A stretch of 12,408 nt of DNA from DATCVA01 sp036567205 (GTDB taxonomy: Bacteria > Pseudomonadota > Gammaproteobacteria > Burkholderiales > Burkholderiaceae_B). Shown here piece by piece: positions 5,867 through 12,408 of the stretch (position 1 is the stretch's first letter; each line of letters opens with the position of its first letter). The position numbers were made by a program, and so were the translations under genes. The stretch is taken from NCBI GenBank assembly GCA_036567205.1, contig DATCVA010000361.1, forward strand, positions 1-12,408, given 5' to 3'. The notes under the pieces are model-generated. The model saw only the letters and a program-made list of their open reading frames with translations. It searched no databases and was not told the DNA's origin.

Positions 5867-6874
5867 CTATGCGCGCAAGGTTTCCCATCGCCAGGCGTCG
5901 TCGCACATTTCCTTAACGCCTTTCGCCGCTTTCCAGCCCAGCTTTTCATAAGCCAGGTTCGTATCGGCCCAACAGGCGGCGATGTCGCCTGGGCGGCGGG
6001 CAACCAGGTCATAAGGTATGGGTTTGTGACTGGCCTCTTCAAACGCTTTAACCATGTCCAGAACGGAATAGCCAATGCCGGTGCCCAGATTGACGGTTAA
6101 AAGCTCGTGCTGGTTTTGTTCGCAGTAGCGCAGGGCGGCGACATGGCCTTCAGCCAGGTCCGTAATGTGGATATAGTCGCGCACGCCCGTGCCGTCGGGT
6201 GTGTTGTAGTCATTGCCGAATACTTGCAGGCCCTTGCGTTTGCCGGCTGCCACCTGCGCTACGTAAGGCATGAGATTGTTGGGTGTGCCCTGGGGGGCTT
6301 CACCGATTAGTCCGCTGGGGTGTGCGCCCACGGGGTTGAAGTAGCGCAGTCGCGCAATACCCCATCCGGCCTCGGCCAAATACAGGTTTTCTAAAATGTC
6401 TTCAATAATCAGCTTGGTGTGGCCGTAGGGGTTGGTGGCTGAGCGGGGATGGTCTTCGGTAATGGGGAGTTTTTGCGGGTCGCCGTATACCGTGGCCGAG
6501 GATGAGAATATAAATGTTCTAACGCCGGCTTTTTTCATGGCGTTTAGTAATTGCACGCTGCCGTTGACGTTGTTGTCGTAGTAGCTTAGCGGCTGCTGCG
6601 TGGATTCGCCCACGGCTTTGAGGCCGGCAAAATGCATTACAGCAGTAATGCTATGGGACTGGAACAGTTCATCAAGGGTTTGCGCGTCGCGAATGTCGCC
6701 TTTAACAAAGGCAGGTTTGATGCCGGTAATTTGTTCGATGCGATCCAGCACTGTGGTGCTGCTGTTAGACAGGTTGTCCAGAATCACTACGCCGTAGCCC
6801 GCCTGTTGCAGCGCTACAGTGGTGTGGCTGCCTATAAATCCGGTTCCGCCGGTAACGAGTATGGTCGAGGTCAT
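5867..6874 (-). CDS. galE: UDP-glucose 4-epimerase
   Basis: A 335-residue extended short-chain dehydrogenase/reductase of the normal GalE length. It interconverts UDP-glucose and UDP-galactose (or the N-acetyl forms) with bound NAD+, in the cytoplasm. It shows the Rossmann motif GGTGFIGSH (G9, G12, G15), HFAGLKAVGES (81-91), FSSSATVYGD (123-132) with the catalytic Ser/Thr region, and catalytic Tyr150-x3-Lys154 in NPYGHTK. YFNPVGAHPSG (178-188) and DGTGVRDYIH (227-236) are family signatures of substrate binding. It follows the O-antigen-ligase gene on the same strand after 53 bases, so the two are probably co-transcribed, and it supplies galactose-type sugar nucleotides for surface polysaccharide. 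No clear ribosome binding site precedes the ATG, which would fit translation dependent on upstream readthrough. Whether it prefers UDP-Glc or UDP-GlcNAc cannot be settled here. Confidence 0.96.
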   Translation of the reverse strand: MTSTILVTGGTGFIGSHTTVALQQAGYGVVILDNLSNSSTTVLDRIEQITGIKPAFVKGDIRDAQTLDELFQSHSITAVMHFAGLKAVGESTQQPLSYYDNNVNGSVQLLNAMKKAGVRTFIFSSSATVYGDPQKLPITEDHPRSATNPYGHTKLIIEDILENLYLAEAGWGIARLRYFNPVGAHPSGLIGEAPQGTPNNLMPYVAQVAAGKRKGLQVFGNDYNTPDGTGVRDYIHITDLAEGHVAALRYCEQNQHELLTVNLGTGIGYSVLDMVKAFEEASHKPIPYDLVARRPGDIAACWADTNLAYEKLGWKAAKGVKEMCDDAWRWETLRA

Positions 6875-6927
6875 TGTGGTGGATCAAATCGAGTTAGGTT
6901 GAGGGACTGAACGGTGTAAGTGCCTGG

Positions 6928-8175
6928 TTACGTTTGGCCCTCGTCCGACATAGCCAAAAACAACGCAATAAACATAACATAATACGCTGCGGTGCGAGGA
7001 TAGTGGAACATGAATTCGGTTAGCCCCAAAAATACAAACCCCAGCGATACCGCCAGTCCCATTGCCGCCGCGGTGCGCACCGGGGGGGAATGGCGGGCCC
7101 GCAGTCTTTGCACGAAGATCCAGGCGGGTGCGAAGTAGGTCAGCAGCAAACCCAGGCCGCCCAAAATGCCGAAGCTCGACAGGCTATACAGAAAGTCGTT
7201 ATGCGGTTCAACAAGGTTACGCGCCACTTGCGGCGACACTATCCCTTCAGGCAGGGCTTCGTTCTTGAGCTTCGGGGCGAATTTTCTGCCGTCGCCCAGT
7301 CCGAAAACCGGATTTTCCTGGAATATTTGTCCGGCGGCACGCCATAATTGGATGCGGGCGCAGACATTGTTGTTGGCGTTGTCGTGCTGCTGCAGGCAGG
7401 ACCAGAGCTGGTCGTAGCCGATGTGAAGCCGGCCGCGCAAGCGGCTGCTGCTAATGGCCAATGCCAGCGCAAGTATCAACACGCCAATCAATAGTCCCAA
7501 CGACCGCCATGGGTGCCTGAACTGGGTGGCAAGTGCAACAGTAATCAGGGCGAAGGCCGGGATGGCAAGCCAACTGGTGCGGGTCTGGGTAAGGATTACG
7601 CCGATAACGGCAACGGCCGTGACAAGAATTTTTAGTGTCCGTTCGTGTTGCGGCCAGCGAGTTAGCTGCCAGCGCAGGGAAAACAGGCTAAGTACCGCCA
7701 GCAGCAGCAAAAGGTTGCTGTAGCTGACGACGTTATAGATTTCGGTATAAGGCCGGTGCAAGCGTGGGGGCAGCACACTGACAATGTAAATAGTCGCGCC
7801 CACCGCTGCGATGTATACCCCCCAAATGTAATGTCGCAGGGTTGCCAGCTTGATGTGCTTGCAATGAGGTAAAGCTAACAACAGTATGGGTAGCCCCAGC
7901 GACAAAGGCAGCACCCGGGCAAAGTCCATATCGGCCCAATGCCGGTGCGCAAGCGAGGAAGCCAGTACCGCCAGCGTTGGCACGCAATAGCACAACAGCA
8001 ACGCTTTATAGCGGCCCAGCGTTTGCCGTGTTAGGTCGGGGTTTTGACGGCACAGCAACGTAAGGCAAATAGCTAAAAGCGCGTAGAAAATCCATATTGG
8101 AGCTTCTGTACTGCCCATGATTGCCATTGGCATGAGTGCGTATAGCGCAACGATGGACAGTTCTAGCTTTTTCAT
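6928..8175 (-). CDS. O-antigen ligase / polymerase family membrane protein (WaaL-like)
   Basis: A 415-residue inner-membrane protein with about ten to twelve hydrophobic segments spread over its length. It belongs to the Wzy_C/O-antigen-ligase superfamily. WaaL members transfer undecaprenyl-linked O-antigen to lipid A-core on the periplasmic face. Signatures seen are TQTRTSWLA with Arg199, a periplasmic loop (about 250-325) containing RIQLW and ENPVFGLGDG (287-296), and PHNDFLYSLSSFGILGG with the conserved His325. Gene symbol is left blank because O-antigen polymerase and protein O-oligosaccharyltransferase share this fold and motif set. It is the first gene of a likely operon with galE, and perhaps the diguanylate cyclase gene further down. 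The ATG at 8175 is preceded only by a weak, distant GGA. It is divergent from the autotransporter gene. Confidence 0.85.
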   Translation of the reverse strand: MKKLELSIVALYALMPMAIMGSTEAPIWIFYALLAICLTLLCRQNPDLTRQTLGRYKALLLCYCVPTLAVLASSLAHRHWADMDFARVLPLSLGLPILLLALPHCKHIKLATLRHYIWGVYIAAVGATIYIVSVLPPRLHRPYTEIYNVVSYSNLLLLLAVLSLFSLRWQLTRWPQHERTLKILVTAVAVIGVILTQTRTSWLAIPAFALITVALATQFRHPWRSLGLLIGVLILALALAISSSRLRGRLHIGYDQLWSCLQQHDNANNNVCARIQLWRAAGQIFQENPVFGLGDGRKFAPKLKNEALPEGIVSPQVARNLVEPHNDFLYSLSSFGILGGLGLLLTYFAPAWIFVQRLRARHSPPVRTAAAMGLAVSLGFVFLGLTEFMFHYPRTAAYYVMFIALFLAMSDEGQT

Positions 8176-8465
8176 TTGGCATCACTTTTCCATTTCAAAA
8201 TCAACAGCGAACTGTGTCGGCTTCGTTTGCCGTACCAAGGTACTGTCTGCGCCTTGCCCTCGTGCTAACGCTTAACTTGGAAATGGAATTGCCAGGCGGC
8301 GCAATACTGCATTTTGTAACGAATCGACCCGTATCACAAGCGAAGAGTCGACCTCGTTGCTGTTACATGGACTCGCATAGGACTTGAAAGTTCGGGTTTT
8401 CCTATACGTACAAACACCTATTTTTATATGTGTTTAAATAATACCGATTGTTTCATAATCCGGTT

Positions 8466-8481
8466 TGTCATGAACGTGACA
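8466..8481. promoter_or_regulatory. Inverted repeat TGTCA-N6-TGACA, candidate operator
   Basis: A perfect five-base inverted repeat spaced by six bases, sitting 12 bases before the autotransporter ribosome binding site and just after the AT-rich tract. The position suits a repressor site or a leader hairpin. The regulator is unknown. Confidence 0.35.
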
Positions 8482-8493
8482 TTTTTATCTACC

Positions 8494-8499
8494 GGAGGA
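8494..8499 (+). promoter_or_regulatory. Strong ribosome binding site of the autotransporter gene
   Basis: GGAGGA lies four to five bases before the ATG at 8504. It fixes the upstream start and therefore the long N-terminal signal region; the next in-frame ATG is at codon 40. Confidence 0.8.
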
Positions 8500-8503
8500 C
8501 GCA

Positions 8504-10918
8504 ATGACGATTGACAACGTATCACTGTTGCCGTTGGAGAAGGATGTAGCTGTAACGGTTTGTGCGGCAAAACAAAGTTTGAAATGCAGATGGCGCTTTA
8601 TAAGGCGGACACGCACGCTGATGATAGGGCTAGGATTATGGAGCGGCGCAGTATGCAGTTTGGCGCAGGCCGGGTCCCCAGCCCACATTCCACACAAGCG
8701 CGGAGCGGGGCCATTGTTTACAGCGCTGGCCGACCCGCCGCCAGCTTTGATAAGGCTGAACAACACGACGCAGATGGTTAACTCCACTGCGTCTTTTGAT
8801 TTCTGGACGGTTAATAATGTCTGGTCTCCGGGGGGATCATTGGAATCGAGTCAGAGTTTCCGGATTCGCGACCAGGCTGCGATCAACGCAGCACCGAATA
8901 CGACGGTGCATTTAAGCGGCGTTGTTGCCAACGACACGGGCTGGGATTACGGCCTGACCAAACTGGGAGCCGGCACGTTAAGACTGTCGGGCAATAACAG
9001 GTACGAAGGCAATACCTTGCTGCTGCAAGGCGAGTTGCACGTGGCCGGCAATGAAGCCGTAGGGCGAGACCCGGGGGCGCATATCGAGGCCGATACCGGC
9101 ACGGTTCTGCGTTATTCGCCGGGTGTCGCATTAAGCGCCGCGTTGACAGTACGCAAGATGGTTGAGAATGACTGGAAGCATTTAGTGCCGTCCGGGGCGT
9201 ATACCCCGCTTGCGCCGAGTGCTTATGATGGGGCGGTTAGGTTGGTCGTGGATAGCGGGGAGGCTATCCAGTTGGGGGAATTGTTCGGTTCCGCACCGTT
9301 AATAAAGCAAGGGGCGGGCTTGTGGCGGCTTAGCGGCGCCGTGGGCGCCCGTGCCTACGGCGGGAGCTTTACGGTGGATGCGGGTACGCTGGCCGTCGAT
9401 TCGGGGTTTTCGAATTCGGTTCAGGTTAATAGCGGTGCGCGATTGCAAGGAAGGGGCAAGGTCGGTGCGGCCACCATAGCGGCAGGCGGCATCCTGGCGC
9501 CGGGAAATGGCCTTGGGCAATTCAGGGTCCAGAATAATTTGATCTTTGAGCCCGGCGCGCAATTCGAGGTAGACGTAAACGCCCACGGAGCAAGCGATTT
9601 TGTGCAGGTGGATGGCAAGGCGCTTCTGGCAGGCAATGTAGTGGCGCTGGCTCAGGCGGGCGATTGGCAGGCCAGCACCCGTTATACGTTGTTGTCGGCT
9701 GGTCTTGGTTTCGACAACACGACGTTTTCATCTGTATTGCTAAATCAGGGTTTTGATTTTTTGACGCCGCAATTAAGTTATGACGGGAACCGGGTTTATC
9801 TAACGTTAGAGCGAAATGAAACTGCGCTGAACGACGTTGCAGAAACCCCTAACGACGTCGCCGTGGCCGATAATCTCGATGGCGGCAAGCCGCCAGTGTA
9901 TGACGCTATTATTGTGCTGGATAAAGTCCGGGCCCGGCAGGCGCTGCATGAATTGGCCGGCAGTTGGCCTGCATCAATTCAGTCCAACCTGCTGGACGAT
10001 ACGCGGTTTGTGCGAGAGGCTGTGTTGAACGCTGCAGCAGATAGGTGGGCGCAGCCGTCTTTGGCTGCCTTCAGGGGAAGTTACAGGGTCTGGGGCCGCA
10101 GCTTTCATTCATTAGCCGATAGGGCGGCGCACGGCGCAGTGCCGGGCGACAGCCGCTCGATTCATGGGCTCGTGCTGGGTGCGAACCTGCTGGATAATGG
10201 TGTCTGGACCGCCGGGGCACTCGTGGGGGCGCAGCACAGTCTTTTGCGCCGCAGGCAGGCCACGGGCAACGCCAGTATCGACAGCTACCATGCGGGTTTA
10301 AGTTTTGCCGGGGAACGGGCGGGGGCGCGATTTACGTTTGGAGCGCTGCATAGCTGGCATTCGATAGCCAGCCGGCGTCGGCTGACCGTGCCGGGCCTGG
10401 AAGACTCATTAAGCAGTCGCTATCGGGCGCGTAGCACGCAAGTGTTTACTGAAGTAGCGTTGGGCGGCCCGGGTGGCCGTCCTTTTGCTATGGCGGTGGA
10501 GCCGTTCGTCAGGTTTGCATGGGTGCACGCTGACATTCAAGGTTTTACTGAACGCGGAGGCGACGCCGCACTGACGGTCTCGCCGTCAGGCGCCTCGGTA
10601 TTGTTTTCGGTGGCAGGCCTGCGGATGACACGTAATATGGATACGCAAAACGGCGTGGTCGAACTGCAAGCTCAATTGGCCTGGCGTCATGCCAGCGGTA
10701 CGGTGCAATCGTTAAGCAGGCAACGTTTTCACGGTAGCGTCCCGGGAAGCGCGTTCGGTTCCGAAGGCCAGCCAATTGCCCGAAATGCCGGACAATTGCA
10801 ACTTGGCATGAACGCGCCGCTGGCTAAAAACGCCCGTCTGGGTGTGGCCTACGCGGGCCACTATGCCAGGCGTTTGCAAGACCACGGAGTCCGGCTAAGT
10901 CTGGCTGTCGCGTTCTAG
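8504..10918 (+). CDS. Autotransporter (type Va secretion) with PATR-type passenger and C-terminal barrel
   Basis: An 804-residue protein. The N-terminus is an unusually long signal peptide: about 30 mixed residues, a basic stretch (RWRFIRRTRT, 29-38), a hydrophobic core (39-54) and a likely cut after AQA (54-56). The passenger (about 57-460) is Gly/Ser/Asn-rich beta-helix, with two autotransporter-associated beta-strand repeats starting at TKLGAGTLRLSG (152-163) and IKQGAGLWRLSG (267-278). A helical linker follows (about 470-515, ending in RFVREAVLNAAADRW). The barrel (about 520-804) ends in Phe, as the outer-membrane assembly machinery requires. No protease, GDSL or pertactin RGD motif was recognised, so the passenger is probably an adhesin or unknown surface protein that may stay attached. 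It has its own strong ribosome binding site, and it converges on the C-x10-C protein gene. Confidence 0.9.
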   Translation: MTIDNVSLLPLEKDVAVTVCAAKQSLKCRWRFIRRTRTLMIGLGLWSGAVCSLAQAGSPAHIPHKRGAGPLFTALADPPPALIRLNNTTQMVNSTASFDFWTVNNVWSPGGSLESSQSFRIRDQAAINAAPNTTVHLSGVVANDTGWDYGLTKLGAGTLRLSGNNRYEGNTLLLQGELHVAGNEAVGRDPGAHIEADTGTVLRYSPGVALSAALTVRKMVENDWKHLVPSGAYTPLAPSAYDGAVRLVVDSGEAIQLGELFGSAPLIKQGAGLWRLSGAVGARAYGGSFTVDAGTLAVDSGFSNSVQVNSGARLQGRGKVGAATIAAGGILAPGNGLGQFRVQNNLIFEPGAQFEVDVNAHGASDFVQVDGKALLAGNVVALAQAGDWQASTRYTLLSAGLGFDNTTFSSVLLNQGFDFLTPQLSYDGNRVYLTLERNETALNDVAETPNDVAVADNLDGGKPPVYDAIIVLDKVRARQALHELAGSWPASIQSNLLDDTRFVREAVLNAAADRWAQPSLAAFRGSYRVWGRSFHSLADRAAHGAVPGDSRSIHGLVLGANLLDNGVWTAGALVGAQHSLLRRRQATGNASIDSYHAGLSFAGERAGARFTFGALHSWHSIASRRRLTVPGLEDSLSSRYRARSTQVFTEVALGGPGGRPFAMAVEPFVRFAWVHADIQGFTERGGDAALTVSPSGASVLFSVAGLRMTRNMDTQNGVVELQAQLAWRHASGTVQSLSRQRFHGSVPGSAFGSEGQPIARNAGQLQLGMNAPLAKNARLGVAYAGHYARRLQDHGVRLSLAVAF

Positions 10919-10923
10919 AGAAC

Positions 10924-10953
10924 AAAAAAAAGGGGGCAGAAGATCTGTCCCCC
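10924..10953 (-). terminator. Rho-independent terminator of the small exported-protein gene
   Basis: GGGGGCAGA (10932-10940) pairs with TCTG-T-CCCCC (10944-10953), leaving a three-base loop and one bulged base. On the minus strand the stem is followed by eight T residues (10931-10924). It starts 19 bases after the minus-strand gene ends and lies between two convergent genes. On the plus strand no T run follows, so it should act mainly on minus-strand transcripts. Confidence 0.85.
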
Positions 10954-10971
10954 AACAGGGTCACCGCACTG

Positions 10972-11442
10972 TTATGGTTTGTATTGTGCCTTGGCGTCTT
11001 TCATGCAGGCGTCTTTGCTGTCGCCAGACATGGCGTCGCATTTGACTTTGGCCACATCGTATTGAGCTTCCATTTTCTCTTCGTGGGCTTCGCGGTCCGC
11101 TTCGGCCATTTTGCGTTTTGCTTTAGCTTCAGCTTCGCAAACGTCTTTCGCGTTGTCTTGCAGGGGTTCGCAGGCGGCCTGGTCGGCCTTATATTGAGTG
11201 TCGATCTGTTCTTTGCTCATTGGCATTGCACCCGTTGCCGGCATAGTGCTGGATGTGCCAGGCGCAGCAGTAGAGTTTCCCATACCGGACGAACCACCGG
11301 GGGCGGTAGCTGGCGCAGTGGACTGCGCGGGTTTGCTTTCGGGATTAGGAGAGGGAGCGGTTGAGGTTTGTGCTTGAACCGAAAAGGCTGTTACGCAAAG
11401 GCCAAGCATTAGTGCGCTTAGAGTGGGTTTAATCTTATTCAT
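10972..11442 (-). CDS. Small exported protein with two C-x10-C repeat modules
   Basis: A 156-residue protein. It has a signal peptide (1-24) with a hydrophobic core and cleavage after VQA. A low-complexity Ser/Thr/Pro/Ala/Gly linker (25-75) follows, and then a charged, helix-rich domain (76-156). The domain contains two related modules: Cys91-x10-Cys102 in ACEPLQDNAKDVCEAEAKA and Cys135-x10-Cys146 in KCDAMSGDSKDACMKDAKA. The paired cysteines, exported location and helical context suggest one disulfide per module in the periplasm. I recognise the type as a poorly characterised betaproteobacterial periplasmic protein and cannot assign a function. The ATG has an excellent AAGGAG ribosome binding site (11448-11453) five bases upstream. 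It lies downstream of rpoN on the same strand, behind a -24/-12 promoter, and has its own terminator, so it is probably a single-gene unit. Confidence 0.85.
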   Translation of the reverse strand: MNKIKPTLSALMLGLCVTAFSVQAQTSTAPSPNPESKPAQSTAPATAPGGSSGMGNSTAAPGTSSTMPATGAMPMSKEQIDTQYKADQAACEPLQDNAKDVCEAEAKAKRKMAEADREAHEEKMEAQYDVAKVKCDAMSGDSKDACMKDAKAQYKP

Positions 11443-11505
11443 AAAAACTCCTTAAAGGCGTTAAGTTACCGGCCGAGGCTGTGTGCCTGTCCGCGTTGAC
11501 TCGCT

Positions 11506-11521
11506 AGCAATCGGCGTGCCG
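11506..11521 (-). promoter_or_regulatory. Predicted sigma-54 (-24/-12) promoter for the small exported-protein gene
   Basis: On the minus strand the sequence CGGCACG-CCGA-TTGCT matches the sigma-54 consensus TGGCACG-N4-TTGCW at every fixed position except the first T. The GG (11520-11519) and GC (11508-11507) doublets are separated by exactly ten bases, the invariant spacing. The predicted start is near 11495, giving a leader of about 50 bases. The sigma-54 gene itself lies immediately upstream. No enhancer-binding-protein gene or obvious upstream activating site is visible in the gap. Confidence 0.6.
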
Positions 11522-11562
11522 GACGCGTGCGGGCGGCTTGTGGATATGCTTTGCTTTGCGTT

Positions 11563-12408
11563 TCATAAGGCGCGCCTCAGCTCGGCGGGCGGGGCCTTGA
11601 TCTGCGCTCTGTACTTAGACACCGTACGGCGTGCAACCACAATGCCTTCGCGCGCCAGCCGCTGCGTAAGGATGACGTCTGACAACGGGTCTCTGGGGTT
11701 TTCTTTGTCAATCATTTCCTGGATTAGTGCGCGCACCGCGGTGGACGAGCAGGTTCCGCCGGATTGAGTGGCCAGTTCTCGTGAGAAGAAGTGTTTGAAC
11801 TCATAAACGCCGCGCGCCGTGGCCAGGTATTTATTACTGGTTGCGCGCGAAACAGTCGATTCGTGCATACCCAGTTCATCGGCTATTTCGCTTAGCATGA
11901 GGGGGCGCAGGGCAATTTCGCCGTAATCGAAGAATGTTTGTTGCCGGGCTACTATGGCCTGGGCTACGCGTTGTATGGTGCTGGCGCGCTGATCGATACT
12001 GCGTAGTAACCAGCGTGCCTCTTGGAGGGCGTGTGCCATGGGCGAGCGGTCGCCGGATGCTTCCCGAAACAGCTGTGCATAGCTGCTATGCAAGCGCGCA
12101 CGCGGCACAGTCGCCTGGTTGGGAATTGCCACCCATACTTTGCCTGTACGCCGCACGAAGATATCGGGAATGATGTAGGACGACGGGTCGACGCGGGCAA
12201 AGCGCCGCCCGGGTTTCGGGTCGAGCCGCCGGATCAGTTGGCATGCTTGCTGGATGTCGACTTCCGTGCAATCTAGGTTTTTGGCCAGTGACGCGTATTC
12301 GCGGCGCGCCAGACGCTCGAGTTGTGTGCCTGCAATTTGCAATGCAAGGTCGCGCCCTGCTGTGTGTGGCGCCAATGCAGATAGCTGCAAGGTCAGACAT
12401 TCGGCCAG
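11563..12408 (-). CDS. rpoN: RNA polymerase sigma-54 factor, C-terminal part; cut by right edge
   Basis: The last 281 codons are present; the frame is open to base 12408, so the real start lies outside. The TTG near 12390 is internal: the upstream residues LAECLTLQL continue the family's core-binding domain. Sigma-54 directs core RNA polymerase to -24/-12 promoters and needs an ATP-driven enhancer-binding protein to melt DNA. Visible parts are the end of the core-binding domain, the LDPKPGRRF segment, the helix-turn-helix (LSEIADELGMHESTVSRA), and the RpoN box ARRTVSKYR (11608-11634) that contacts the -24 element. The box has Ser where many homologues have Ala (ARRTVAKYR). Roughly the first 200 residues, including the glutamine-rich region I, are missing from the window. 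The usual downstream neighbour, a ribosome-hibernation factor gene, is not here. Confidence 0.96.
   Translation of the reverse strand: MAECLTLQLSALAPHTAGRDLALQIAGTQLERLARREYASLAKNLDCTEVDIQQACQLIRRLDPKPGRRFARVDPSSYIIPDIFVRRTGKVWVAIPNQATVPRARLHSSYAQLFREASGDRSPMAHALQEARWLLRSIDQRASTIQRVAQAIVARQQTFFDYGEIALRPLMLSEIADELGMHESTVSRATSNKYLATARGVYEFKHFFSRELATQSGGTCSSTAVRALIQEMIDKENPRDPLSDVILTQRLAREGIVVARRTVSKYRAQIKAPPAELRRAL

Larger units (their letters stand above)
8176..8503. promoter_or_regulatory. 328-base divergent regulatory gap before the autotransporter
   Basis: No credible gene lies here. The right part (about 8390-8465) is strikingly AT-rich compared with the GC-rich genes around it and should hold the autotransporter promoter. 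-10-like hexamers include AATAAT (8437-8442) and CATAAT (8454-8459), but no convincing -35 can be paired with either. The left part contains a 5-2-5 palindrome, GTACC-AA-GGTAC (8232-8243), and a nine-base inverted repeat, TTCCATTTC (8188-8196) / GAAATGGAA (8280-8288). Either could be chance. Confidence 0.4.

Noticed and set aside
8188..8288. Inverted repeat TTCCATTTC / GAAATGGAA as a mobile-element end
   Set aside because: Only nine bases, spaced by 83, with no transposase or target duplication; chance is adequate.
8136..8387. Small plus-strand open frame in the waaL-autotransporter gap
   Set aside because: It begins inside the ligase gene on the opposite strand, has no ribosome binding site and shows no recognisable composition or motif.
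10984..11364. Plus-strand open frame opposite the small exported-protein gene
   Set aside because: Phe/Gly-rich antisense translation of a gene that has a signal peptide, strong ribosome binding site and terminator on the minus strand.
1..12408. CRISPR array, tRNA, rRNA, insertion sequence or prophage
   Set aside because: I saw no regularly spaced repeats, cloverleaf sequence, rRNA segments or transposase, integrase or phage proteins.

Overview
The window looks like chromosomal DNA of a betaproteobacterium, most likely Burkholderiales/Alcaligenaceae (the Bordetella, Achromobacter and Pusillimonas neighbourhood). This rests on protein style and on the mix of an rpoN-type sigma-54 gene, an O-antigen ligase, galE and a PATR-type autotransporter. 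The species cannot be named from the sequence alone.

Block 1 (1-4102) is a catabolic unit. Three genes on the minus strand, read from right to left, form a tight operon. They encode a dihydropyrimidinase/hydantoinase-like amidohydrolase, an M20-type N-carbamoyl-amino-acid hydrolase that overlaps it by 4 bp (ATGA), and the first 137 residues of a divergent urocanase paralogue that runs off the left edge. A divergent LysR-type regulator lies beside them, with a well-placed T-N11-A palindrome between. A urocanase-like hydratase followed by the last two steps of reductive-pyrimidine-type chemistry is the enzyme combination of bacterial ergothioneine breakdown (ergothionase, thiourocanate hydratase, thiohydantoin desulfhydrase, hydantoin-5-propionate hydrolase, N-carbamoyl-glutamate hydrolase). 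It is not the combination of the ordinary hut pathway. I infer that this is an ergothioneine (or related imidazole/hydantoin) operon. The lyase and desulfhydrase genes would have to lie beyond the left edge.

Block 2 (about 4099-4221) is a scar. The last 40 codons of a class I aminotransferase survive between the LysR gene and the next gene, and the remnant overlaps the 3' end of that next gene. It marks a deletion or insertion junction between the catabolic block and what follows.

Block 3 (4203-8175, minus strand) reads O-antigen ligase-like membrane protein, then galE, then a cytoplasmic tandem-PAS diguanylate cyclase. The first two fit surface polysaccharide assembly, and the third makes c-di-GMP.

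Block 4 (8176-10918) is a 328-base regulatory gap, AT-rich on its right side, followed by an 804-residue autotransporter on the plus strand. The autotransporter has an unusually long signal peptide, a short beta-helical passenger and a C-terminal barrel.

Block 5 (10919-12408, minus strand) holds the 3' part of rpoN (sigma-54), entering from the right edge. It is followed by a small exported protein with two C-x10-C modules and its own Rho-independent terminator. The 120-bp gap between them contains a near-perfect -24/-12 sigma-54 promoter facing the small gene, so the product of the first gene may serve the promoter of the second.
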